A stretch of 64,000 nucleotides of DNA. Origin: CAYPTB01 sp964413535. Its GTDB lineage: Bacteria; Planctomycetota; UBA1135; GCA-002686595. A program made the translations under genes and the position numbers. How positions within the stretch are numbered: the stretch's first letter is position 1; each line of letters begins with the position of its first letter. The notes under the pieces were generated by a model, which saw nothing but the letters and a program-made list of their open reading frames with translations, was not told where the DNA came from and searched no databases. Positions 1 to 7,377 of the stretch are shown piece by piece. Where the stretch lies: NCBI GenBank assembly GCA_964413535.1, contig CAYPTB010000063.1:1-64000 (forward strand). Direction: 5' to 3'.

Positions 1-600
1 CCCTTGGTCCACCCACAGCGCGAGGACTACTGGGGCAACGTCAACCCCGTCGGACCGCGCGGCGTGTACGACGAGGCGAAGCGCTTCGCCGAGGCCATGA
101 CGATGGCCTATCACCGCTACCACCAGGTTCAGACCCGCATCGTGCGCATCTTCAACACCTACGGGCCGCGGATGCGGATGAACGACGGGCGCGCGCTGCC
201 GGCATTCATGAGTCAGGCCCTGCGCGGCGAACCCTTGACCGTCTTCGGGGACGGCTCGCAGACGCGCTCCTTCTGCTACGTCGACGACTTGATCGAGGGC
301 ATCTGGAGGCTGCTCCACTCCGACGAGGTCCTGCCGGTGAACATCGGGAACCCGTCGGAGATGACGATCCTCGAGTTCGCCGAGAAGGTCCTGGAGCTCA
401 CCGGCTCGCGCTCGGAGGTCGTCTTCAAGCCGCTGCCCGTCGACGATCCGAAGGTGCGCCAGCCCGACATCGCGAAGGCCAAGCGGCTCCTCGGTTGGGA
501 ACCCGTCGTGGCCCTCGAGGCCGGGCTCGCGAAGACGCTCGACTACTTCCGCTCCCGGATGCTGCGCGAGAAGAGCCAAGACGCAGCCGGGCTCGCATAG
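1..600 (+). CDS. UDP-glucuronate decarboxylase (UXS-type SDR), 5'-truncated
   Basis: This is the C-terminal ~199 residues of an extended short-chain dehydrogenase; the reading frame is open to the window edge, so the NAD-binding N-terminus lies outside. The catalytic YxxxK is visible in GVYDEAKRFAE near the start, followed by the FNTYGPRMR and GDGSQTRSFCYVDDLIEG blocks typical of UDP-glucuronate decarboxylases, which convert UDP-glucuronate to UDP-xylose. The stop lies 4 nt before the next epimerase gene, so the two are probably co-transcribed and supply nucleotide sugars to the polysaccharide locus downstream. A dTDP-glucose 4,6-dehydratase is a less likely alternative given the EDYWGNVNP signature. 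Confidence 0.88.
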   Translation, partial: PLVHPQREDYWGNVNPVGPRGVYDEAKRFAEAMTMAYHRYHQVQTRIVRIFNTYGPRMRMNDGRALPAFMSQALRGEPLTVFGDGSQTRSFCYVDDLIEGIWRLLHSDEVLPVNIGNPSEMTILEFAEKVLELTGSRSEVVFKPLPVDDPKVRQPDIAKAKRLLGWEPVVALEAGLAKTLDYFRSRMLREKSQDAAGLA

Positions 601-604
601 CGGC

Positions 605-1540
605 ATGTCCCGCATCCTGGTCACGGGCGGAGCCGGTTTCATCGGCTCGCACCTCTGCGAACGCTTGCTCGCGCGCAAGGACGAGGTCACGGTCGTCGAC
701 AACTTCAACGACTTCTACGACCCGGCGATCAAGCGCGCGAACGCGAGCCGCTTGTCCGCTGCGCGCATCGTGGAGGCGGACATCCGCGACGCGGCCGCGA
801 TGGCGGAGGTCTTCGAGGCGGGCTTCGACGCGGTCGTGCACCTGGCGGCGATGGCGGGCGTGCGACCCTCGCTGCGCGATCCGCTCCACTACGAGGACGT
901 CAACGTGCGCGGCACGCTGATCCTCCTGGAGGAGATCAAGCGCCGCGAAGGCCTGCGCTTCGTCTTCGCCTCTTCCTCGAGCGTGTACGGAGCGAACGAA
1001 TCCGTGCCCTTCACGGAAGAGGACGACATCCATCACCCGGTCTCGCCCTACGCCGCGACGAAGCGCGCCGGGGAGCTCCACTGCTACACCTACCACCACC
1101 TGTACGGGATCCCCACGACGTGTCTGCGCTTCTTCACCGTCTACGGGCCGCGCCAGCGGCCCGAGATGGCGATCCACAAGTTCGTCGCGAACCTCCTGGC
1201 CGGCAAGCCGATCCCGTTCTACGGCGACGGCTCGACGCGGCGCGACTACACCTACATCGACGACATCGTCGACGGAGTGGTGCGCGCCATCGACCGCTGC
1301 CAGGGCTACGAGATCTACAACCTCGGGGAGTCGCAGACGACGTCGCTCGCGGAGCTCGTGGGCCTGGTCGGCGAAGAGTGCGGCGTCGAGCCCGTGCTCG
1401 ACCGCCAGCCGATGCAGCCGGGCGACGTGCTCGTCACCTACGCCGACGTGTCCAAGGCCGAGCGCGAGCTCGGCTATCGCCCGACGACGCCCGTGCGCGA
1501 GGGACTGAAGCGCTTCGTCGCGTGGTACCGCGCTCGGTAG
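605..1540 (+). CDS. NAD-dependent epimerase, UDP-glucuronate 4-epimerase-like
   Basis: A complete 311-aa extended SDR. The Rossmann TGGAGFIGSH is at residues 7-16, followed by DNFNDFYDPAIKR, which is characteristic of UDP-glucuronate/galacturonate 4-epimerases (CapI/GAE group). Further on are SSSSVYGAN (catalytic Ser/Thr region) and YAATK (catalytic Tyr-Lys), then FTVYGPRQRPEMA. The expected reaction is UDP-GlcA to UDP-GalA for acidic polysaccharide. The ATG is 4 nt after the preceding stop. The exact substrate cannot be read from sequence; UDP-glucose 4-epimerase is less likely because a clear galE lies at 48 kb. Confidence 0.85.
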   Translation: MSRILVTGGAGFIGSHLCERLLARKDEVTVVDNFNDFYDPAIKRANASRLSAARIVEADIRDAAAMAEVFEAGFDAVVHLAAMAGVRPSLRDPLHYEDVNVRGTLILLEEIKRREGLRFVFASSSSVYGANESVPFTEEDDIHHPVSPYAATKRAGELHCYTYHHLYGIPTTCLRFFTVYGPRQRPEMAIHKFVANLLAGKPIPFYGDGSTRRDYTYIDDIVDGVVRAIDRCQGYEIYNLGESQTTSLAELVGLVGEECGVEPVLDRQPMQPGDVLVTYADVSKAERELGYRPTTPVREGLKRFVAWYRAR

Positions 1541-1582
1541 GCGCGAGCCGCCGTCGCGGAAGTCGCTCCGCGAGCGGCCGGC

Positions 1583-1610
1583 TTGACGCGCGGCGGGGCG
1601 CGGCTACGGT
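1583..1610 (+). promoter_or_regulatory. Putative sigma-70-type promoter upstream of rmlA
   Basis: TTGACG at 1583-1588 is followed after 16 bp by TACGGT at 1605-1610, about 70 nt ahead of the rmlA ATG. The -35 is a 5/6 match to consensus and the -10 is weak (3/6). It lies just after a 7-bp perfect inverted repeat (1554-1560 with 1567-1573) that could end the preceding transcript. No experimental support. Confidence 0.3.
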
Positions 1611-1679
1611 AGCCCGGCTCCCGAAGGAGATCCTCGAGATCCACGCGGGCTCCCCCAACCCTCACCCATCTCCTTCCCG

Positions 1680-2426
1680 ATGAAGGGCGTCATCCTCGCC
1701 GGCGGCCTGGGCTCGCGGCTCTTCCCGCTGACCAAGGTCACCAACAAGCACCTCTTGCCGGTATTCGACCGGCCGATGATCTACTACCCGATCGAGGCGC
1801 TCGTGCGAGCCGGGATCGACGACATCATGATCGTCACCGGCGGTAGGAAGTCGGGGGATTTCCTGAGCCTGCTCGGCAACGGCTCCGACTTCGGGCTCAA
1901 GCACCTCAACTACACCTACCAGAAGGGCGAGGGCGGGATCGCCGAGGCGCTCGGGTTGGCGGAGCATTGGGCCGCGGGCGACAAGATCTGCGTCATCCTC
2001 GGCGACAACATCATGGAGCGGAACATCGTGAAGATGGTCCGCGACTTCGCGGCGCAGCCGAAGGGCGCGAAGATCCTCCTCAAGGAGGTGCCCGACCCCG
2101 AGCGCTTCGGCGTCGCGGTGGTCAAGGGCGAGAAGGTCGTCTCGATCGTCGAGAAGCCCAAGGAACCGCCGTCCAACCTGGCGGTGATCGGGGTGTACCT
2201 GTACGACGCCCGCGTCTTCGAAATCATCAAGAAGCTCGAGCCGTCCGACCGCGGCGAGATGGAGATCACCGACGTCAACAACTGGTACATCCGCGACGGC
2301 TCGATGACCTACGAGGTCCTCGAAGGCTGGTGGACCGACGCCGGGACGTTCGACTCGCTCTTGAAGGCGAACCAGCTCGTCGCCGCCGGCGGCGCGAATC
2401 GGATCGACGGCCGAGATTCCCCGTGA
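1680..2426 (+). CDS. rmlA: Glucose-1-phosphate thymidylyltransferase (short RmlA type)
   Basis: A 248-aa nucleotidyltransferase that joins glucose-1-phosphate with dTTP to make dTDP-glucose, the first step of dTDP-rhamnose synthesis. The nucleotide-binding signature GGLGSRLFPLT is at residues 8-18, with the conserved lysine of NKHLLPV shortly after, and ILGDNIME holds the metal-binding Asp. At 248 aa it belongs to the short class, lacking the C-terminal extension of the ~290-aa RmlA enzymes. Its stop overlaps the GTG of rmlD (GTGA at 2423-2426), implying translational coupling. RmlB and RmlC are not in the window and presumably lie elsewhere. Confidence 0.88.
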   Translation: MKGVILAGGLGSRLFPLTKVTNKHLLPVFDRPMIYYPIEALVRAGIDDIMIVTGGRKSGDFLSLLGNGSDFGLKHLNYTYQKGEGGIAEALGLAEHWAAGDKICVILGDNIMERNIVKMVRDFAAQPKGAKILLKEVPDPERFGVAVVKGEKVVSIVEKPKEPPSNLAVIGVYLYDARVFEIIKKLEPSDRGEMEITDVNNWYIRDGSMTYEVLEGWWTDAGTFDSLLKANQLVAAGGANRIDGRDSP

Positions 2427-3331
2427 TCGGCGCGGCGCCGGGACGCGTCCTCGTCACGGGAGCGGCGGGCATGCTCGGGAGCCAGCTCCTGATCGACGCG
2501 CCGACGGACTTCGCGGCCGTGGGCACGGACTTGGTCGCCGCGCGCGAGGGTCATCCGGAGGTGACCGCGGTGGGGGTCGATCTCGCCGAACCGGACCAGG
2601 TCGGAGCGCTCTTCGCCCGCGAAGGCCCCTTCACGGCCGTCGTCCACGCGGCCGCCTTCACGGCGGTCGATCGCGCCGAGAGCGAGGAAGCACTCGCGCT
2701 GCGCGTCAACGGCGTCGCGTCGGGCGTGGTCGCGCGTGCCTGCGCGCGAGCGGGGATCCCGCTCGTCCTCCTCAGCACCGACTTCGTGTTCGACGGCCGG
2801 CAGCGCGAGCCGTACGGGGAAGAGGCGCTCCCGAACCCCCAGTCGGCCTACGGCCGGACGAAGCTCGCGGGGGAGCGCGAGGCGCGCGCCGCCCATCCCG
2901 AGGGAACTCGCGTGGTGCGAACCCAGTGGCTCTACGGGCCGCGTGGGAACCACTTCCCGGGGACGATCGTGCGCCTCGCGCGCGAGCGCGGAGAGCTCTC
3001 CGTCGTGAACGACCAGATCGGTTCGCCGACCTCCACCCTGGAGCTCGCGCCGGCCCTGTGGGACGTCGTGCGGATCGGCGAGCCCGGGATCTACCACGCC
3101 GCCTGCGAGGGCGCCTGTAGCTGGTACGACCTCGCCGGCGCCACGCTCGCCCGCGTGGGGCTCGGCGGGGTGCGCCTGAGGCCGTGCAGCTCGGCGGAGT
3201 TCCCGCGCCCTGCGCCGCGTCCCGCCTTCAGTGCGCTCGCCTGCACCCGCCTCACCGCTCTCAGAGGCCGGGGCCTCGCGGCTTGGCGTGACGCCCTTTG
3301 GGATTTCCTCGCGAGCGCGGAGGACCTCTGA
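2423..3331 (+). CDS. rmlD: dTDP-4-dehydrorhamnose reductase
   Basis: A 302-aa SDR starting at GTG 2423, which overlaps the rmlA stop; the frame stays open further upstream, but that part only shadows rmlA. VTGAAGMLG near the N-terminus is the RmlD form of the Rossmann motif, LSTDFVFDG matches the family's STDYVFDG, and SAYGRTKLAGE carries the catalytic Tyr and Lys. It reduces dTDP-4-keto-rhamnose to dTDP-L-rhamnose with NAD(P)H. It is paired with rmlA and followed within 12 nt by a strong hairpin, suggesting that the nucleotide-sugar transcript ends or is attenuated there. Confidence 0.88.
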   Translation: MIGAAPGRVLVTGAAGMLGSQLLIDAPTDFAAVGTDLVAAREGHPEVTAVGVDLAEPDQVGALFAREGPFTAVVHAAAFTAVDRAESEEALALRVNGVASGVVARACARAGIPLVLLSTDFVFDGRQREPYGEEALPNPQSAYGRTKLAGEREARAAHPEGTRVVRTQWLYGPRGNHFPGTIVRLARERGELSVVNDQIGSPTSTLELAPALWDVVRIGEPGIYHAACEGACSWYDLAGATLARVGLGGVRLRPCSSAEFPRPAPRPAFSALACTRLTALRGRGLAAWRDALWDFLASAEDL

Positions 3332-3342
3332 GCAACCGTTCG

Positions 3343-3390
3343 GGCCCCCACGGCCTTGCAGGTCCTCGGGAGCAAGGCCTAACGTGGGCC
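3343..3390 (+). terminator. Long imperfect hairpin after rmlD
   Basis: GGCCTTGC at 3352-3359 pairs perfectly with GCAAGGCC at 3372-3379. The stem continues outward as GGCCCCCAC (from 3343) against CGTGGGCC (3383-3390), with a small asymmetric bulge. It begins 12 nt after the rmlD stop. There is no T-tract, so it may be a Rho-assisted terminator or attenuator rather than a classical intrinsic terminator. Confidence 0.5.
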
Positions 3391-3458
3391 GCGACTCACG
3401 CGCCCGCTGCCCCCGCGTAAACCTCCGGGGCGAATCGGGCCGAAAAACCTTTTCCCAT

Positions 3459-3483
3459 CCGGGTCCCCTCGTGCGGGGCCCGG
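3459..3483 (+). promoter_or_regulatory. Hairpin abutting the Shine-Dalgarno of the export lipoprotein gene
   Basis: CCGGGTCCCC (3459-3468) can pair with GGGGCCCGG (3475-3483) with one bulged T. The 3' arm runs directly into GGAGGA (3482-3487), the ribosome-binding site for the ATG at 3499. Such a position could limit ribosome access, but this is an inference from base pairing only. Confidence 0.35.
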
Positions 3484-3498
3484 AGGAAGACCCCCCGC

Positions 3499-4290
3499 AT
3501 GCGCTTGGTCCCCTCGATCGCCCTCGTCTTGGTCGTCGTCCACGCCGCAGGAGGACTCACGTCGTGCCAGACCGCTCCCGACAAGCGGCTGCTCCAGTAC
3601 CTCAATCAGAAGGGCTTCGGGAAGCGCTACACCGGCAATGCGGAGGAAGAGGACTACGTCACGCTCGGTGATCGCGTCGCCTACATCGACGCGTTCCAGC
3701 CGGGGCTCCAGGGCACGGACACCATCTCGTTGGACGGGACCATCACGCTTCCGGAAGTCGGCGCCGTGCACGTTGCCGGAATGACGCGCACGGAGATCGA
3801 GGCTCTCCTGCAGCAGAAGTTCGCGCCGTACTTCGAGCGTACGGACATCACGGTCGTGATCCAGCCCGGAGGAGTGAAGTTCTACTGGGTGCTGGGCGAG
3901 GTGCAGGGCAAGGGCCCCAAGCCGTTCAAGGGCGACACGACGATCTTCGAGGCGGTGATGCTCTCCAGTCCGAGCCAGAACACCGCGAACCTGGGTCGCG
4001 TGAAGCTGGTCCGCCCCGATCCGCGCGAGCCCTTCACGATGGTCGTGAACGTGAACGACATGGTCCGCTTCGGGGACACGACCTACAACGTGCACGTGCA
4101 GGAGAACGACATCATCTTCGTGCCGCCCACGATGCTCGCGCAGGTCGGATACTTCATCGTCGCCTTGATCTCACCGATCACGACGGTCCTGACCGCCGTG
4201 TCGTCGAGCCTCTTCAACGTCTACAGGCTCACGCGATTCAACACGGGCGGCGTGGGCAACCGCCGCAACAACAACAACAACTTCTTCTAG
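3499..4290 (+). CDS. Polysaccharide export lipoprotein (Wza/Poly_export family)
   Basis: A 263-aa protein with a lipoprotein signal peptide: hydrophobic residues 5-20, then LTSC with Cys23 as the predicted acylation site. The body contains the Poly_export domain (roughly residues 50-125, with LGDRVAYIDAF and SLDGTITLPEVGAVHVAGMT) followed by a SLBB-like stretch. Residues ~212-238 are hydrophobic and could form the C-terminal membrane segment. It should be the outer-membrane exit pore component for the exopolysaccharide. The tail is asparagine-rich. It lies 4 nt ahead of the Wzz-like gene, consistent with an export pair. Confidence 0.88.
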   Translation: MRLVPSIALVLVVVHAAGGLTSCQTAPDKRLLQYLNQKGFGKRYTGNAEEEDYVTLGDRVAYIDAFQPGLQGTDTISLDGTITLPEVGAVHVAGMTRTEIEALLQQKFAPYFERTDITVVIQPGGVKFYWVLGEVQGKGPKPFKGDTTIFEAVMLSSPSQNTANLGRVKLVRPDPREPFTMVVNVNDMVRFGDTTYNVHVQENDIIFVPPTMLAQVGYFIVALISPITTVLTAVSSSLFNVYRLTRFNTGGVGNRRNNNNNFF

Positions 4291-4294
4291 GGAC

Positions 4295-5941
4295 ATGTAC
4301 GCCGAGTCAGCAGGGCAGGTGGAGGAGTTCCTCCAGATCCTCCGCAAGCGCAGGTGGCAGGTCCTCGTCCCGACGGCGCTCGTCTTCTGCCTGTCGCTGG
4401 CGGTCGCGGTCATCATCCCGCAGAAGTACCACGCCGAGGGCGAGATCGAGATTCGGCACTACGAGCTCGGAAATCGCGTGGGAGCGACCAGCGAGGCGCT
4501 CGAGCTCGGCAACGCCGACACGCAGGTCGTCGCCGTCGAGCGGGTGCGGATGGTGCTCGACCTGCTGAAGTGGGACGACTACGAGAACCTCAAGCTCAAG
4601 TCGCAAAAGGACCCGGGCATGAGCGTGATCGACTACATCAAGCGCCAGAAGGCCGCGACCCAAGTCGTCGCCAAGTACAAGGAAAAGACCAAGCCGACCT
4701 CGGCCACGATCGAGGTCCAGTACAAGAACGTCGATCGCGACCGAGCCATCGCCTTCGTCAAGACGCTCCTCGAGAGCTGGGCGAGCGATCTGAGCGCGCG
4801 TGACGAGGAGCTCTTGGCGAGGGAACGCGACGCGCTGCAGAACGAGCGCAACGCCTCGCTCCTCGCGTTCCAGGCCGTCTTGGACGAGAAGAGCCGCATC
4901 GAGCAGGAGCTCGGCGTCGTATCGTTCACGCACACCGGCAACTTCAACTCGAACTCGCGCGAGGATCCCTTCGTCTCGGAGTTCGAGGAGAACAGCAGCC
5001 TATTGACCGCCGCGCGGGCGAAGAGCTCCGGACTCCAAGCGAAGCTCGCGGACCTCGACAAGCGCATCCTCGAAGCCGAGGAGTACGTCCTCCAGGACGT
5101 CGAGCAGTCGCGCACGGACATTGCCGCCCTGATGACCGCGCTGGAGGGGGAGATCGCCGATGCCAAGGAGAAGCAGCGCGGCCTGCTCCCCAAGCATTCG
5201 CAGTGGATCATGCTCCAGGACCTGATCGAGAAGAAGGAGGCCGACCTCGAGCGCGCCCAGAAGACGCCGGAGAGCTCGATCCTGCGGCAGGAACGGGTCC
5301 TGAATCGGGATCGTCTGGACTGGATCAAGCAGCGCGACGTGCTCAAGATCGAGAACCGGGGATTGCTGGCCGAGATCGAGACGCTCGACCTGCGCACCAA
5401 GGATCTCGAGTTGACCATCCAACAGCGCATCACGCTGAAGGGCGAGCTCGAGGTAGCCGCCTCGAAGGTGAACGCGGCCCGCTTCCGCTATGAGGAGGAC
5501 GACAAGGTCCTGCACGAGAGGATAGGCAACCTGTCGTCCTTGATCCGGAACAACCGCCAGCCGCTGAAGTGGAGCACGCCTCCACACGCGCCGGCCGAGC
5601 CCTCGGAGCCCAATCCCTTGCTCATCATGGCGATCGGTCTCGCCGCCGGACTCGCCATCGGTCTGGGCTCGTCGATGCTGGTCGAGTTCACGAAGAACTG
5701 CTATCGCAGCGTGAGCGACGTCACGGCGGTCATGACGCTCCCGATCCTGGGGGTCGTCAACGAGATCGTCACCCGGCAAGAGAAGCGCTCGGCGCGCTGG
5801 CGCGGGACGATCGTCATCTCGTCCAGTACCGTGATGCTCCTCGTGCTGGCCTGGTTCACCTGGGCCTACACGCGGAAGCCCGAGCTCCTGCCGCCCGAGT
5901 TCCTGCGCCAGTTCGAGGAGCTGCGCGGCAACTTCAAGTAG
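4295..5941 (+). CDS. Wzz/GumC-type chain-length and export protein (no kinase domain)
   Basis: A 548-aa inner-membrane polysaccharide co-polymerase. A transmembrane helix lies near residues 25-43, followed by a long Glu/Lys/Arg-rich coiled-coil periplasmic region (about 130-410). A second membrane segment (GLAAGLAIGLGSSMLVEF, ~445-465) is preceded by a proline-rich stretch, as in the Wzz family, and there is another hydrophobic helix at ~505-525. No Walker A or tyrosine-kinase C-terminal domain is present, so any BY-kinase must be separate. It is sandwiched between the Wza-like lipoprotein and the ligase/polymerase-like gene. Confidence 0.85.
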   Translation: MYAESAGQVEEFLQILRKRRWQVLVPTALVFCLSLAVAVIIPQKYHAEGEIEIRHYELGNRVGATSEALELGNADTQVVAVERVRMVLDLLKWDDYENLKLKSQKDPGMSVIDYIKRQKAATQVVAKYKEKTKPTSATIEVQYKNVDRDRAIAFVKTLLESWASDLSARDEELLARERDALQNERNASLLAFQAVLDEKSRIEQELGVVSFTHTGNFNSNSREDPFVSEFEENSSLLTAARAKSSGLQAKLADLDKRILEAEEYVLQDVEQSRTDIAALMTALEGEIADAKEKQRGLLPKHSQWIMLQDLIEKKEADLERAQKTPESSILRQERVLNRDRLDWIKQRDVLKIENRGLLAEIETLDLRTKDLELTIQQRITLKGELEVAASKVNAARFRYEEDDKVLHERIGNLSSLIRNNRQPLKWSTPPHAPAEPSEPNPLLIMAIGLAAGLAIGLGSSMLVEFTKNCYRSVSDVTAVMTLPILGVVNEIVTRQEKRSARWRGTIVISSSTVMLLVLAWFTWAYTRKPELLPPEFLRQFEELRGNFK

Positions 5942-5968
5942 TCGCGAGCGGACCCCGCGGCGCGCCCC

Positions 5969-7372
5969 ATGCGCGACATCTTCGTCGTCGTCGTGATCAC
6001 CGGCCTCATGCCGGCCTGCTTCCGCAGGCCGTACGTGGGGCTGCTCGTGTTCAGTTGGCTGGCGTACATGCGCGTGCAGGACCTGTCGTGGGGCGCGGTG
6101 CGTTCGTTCCGCTGGTCCTACTACATCGCCATCGTCACGCTGGCGGGCTACGTCGTGAGCCCCAACCGGCGGATGTTCATCGTCTCCGCCCGCACCATCG
6201 CGATGATCTTCCTGGTGGGGCTCGTCTTCCTGGGAGTGGCGGTGTCCCAGGAGGGGGACCTGCTCTCGAATCCCTACCAGGTCTCGAGCATGGTCGAGTT
6301 CGGGAAGATCATCGCGATCGCCCTGTTCACGACCTCCGTCGTCGTCAACCGCGAGCACCTGCGCGTGCTCGTGTGGGTGATCGCACTGTCCTTCGCGTTC
6401 TACGGGGTGAAGTCGGGACTGTGGGGCATCCTCACGCTCGGGCAGTCGGACATCCGCACGGGTCCGGGCGGGATGCTGGCCGACAACAACGACTTCGCGC
6501 TCGCGCTGGTGATGTCGGTTCCGATGCTCTTCCACCTGGGGCTCTCCGAGAAGAAGGAGCTCCTGCGGAAGGTCTTCCACTACAGCATTCCGCTCACGAT
6601 CATCACGATCGGCCTGACGCATTCCCGCGGCGGCTTCCTGGCCTTGTGCGGGGCCTGCGGCGTGTTGATCTGGCGCTCGCGGAACCGCGTCGCCGGCGCG
6701 TCGGTGGCCGCCGTCGTGGCGGTCGTCGTGCTCCTCTTCGGGCCGGCGGGGTTCAAGGACCGCATCTCGACGCTGCAAGACGTGGAGAGCGACAGCTCGG
6801 CCAACGCTCGCTTCCGGTCGTGGGCTGCGGCCGTGCGGATGGCCTCCGACAACCCCGGCCTCGGCGTCGGCCTCGACAACTTCCGCAAGCGCTACCTCGA
6901 CTACCAGCCGGCGCCCTTCGCCCACGAGCTGCGGGGCGAGAACATCTTCGTCGCGCACAACAGCTACCTGCAGATCTGGGCGGAGACGGGAACGATCAGC
7001 TTCGTGTTGTACCTGTATCTGATCTTCGCGACCTTCCGCACCTGCTGGAAGGTGCGCCGGCTCGCGAAGCGGCGTTACTACGCGAGCTGGATGATCAACT
7101 ACGCGACGATGTTCGAGGCGTCGATGGTGGGATTCTGCGTCGGGAGCACGTTCCTGAACCGGGCGCACTTCGACCTCGTGTACCACTTCGTCGCCATCGT
7201 GCTCGTGTTCGAGAGGATCGCGCTGAAGGAGCTCAAGGAGGGCGCACCGGTGGAGGTCACCTCGGGCTCGCGGCGCAGCGGCGCCTTCCAACGCATCCGT
7301 CCCGTGGGTTTCGGACTGGCGCCGAAGCTGCGCGGCTTCCGCGACACGCCGCTCGTGGGCGGAGGGTCCTAG
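5969..7372 (+). CDS. O-antigen ligase/Wzy-like membrane protein of the exosortase A locus type
   Basis: A 467-aa polytopic protein with about ten hydrophobic segments. It starts MRDIFVVVVITGLMPACFRRPYVG, split here only for description, and the YVGLLVFSWLAYMRVQDLSWG region that follows is typical of the probable O-glycosylation ligase found beside XrtA EPS genes. The large loop with FRSWAAAVRMASDNPGLGVG and HNSYLQIWAETG matches the O-antigen ligase (Wzy_C/WaaL) signature. Expected role: polymerising or ligating lipid-linked polysaccharide units on the periplasmic face. It ends 5 nt before the amidotransferase start. Confidence 0.82.
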   Translation: MRDIFVVVVITGLMPACFRRPYVGLLVFSWLAYMRVQDLSWGAVRSFRWSYYIAIVTLAGYVVSPNRRMFIVSARTIAMIFLVGLVFLGVAVSQEGDLLSNPYQVSSMVEFGKIIAIALFTTSVVVNREHLRVLVWVIALSFAFYGVKSGLWGILTLGQSDIRTGPGGMLADNNDFALALVMSVPMLFHLGLSEKKELLRKVFHYSIPLTIITIGLTHSRGGFLALCGACGVLIWRSRNRVAGASVAAVVAVVVLLFGPAGFKDRISTLQDVESDSSANARFRSWAAAVRMASDNPGLGVGLDNFRKRYLDYQPAPFAHELRGENIFVAHNSYLQIWAETGTISFVLYLYLIFATFRTCWKVRRLAKRRYYASWMINYATMFEASMVGFCVGSTFLNRAHFDLVYHFVAIVLVFERIALKELKEGAPVEVTSGSRRSGAFQRIRPVGFGLAPKLRGFRDTPLVGGGS

Positions 7373-7377
7373 GCACC

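Noticed and set aside
3345..3361. TTGCA in the rmlD-wza gap as a sigma-54 -12 element
   Set aside because: The sequence 11 bases ahead is CCCCCAC rather than TGGCACG, and the bases are better explained as one arm of the hairpin.
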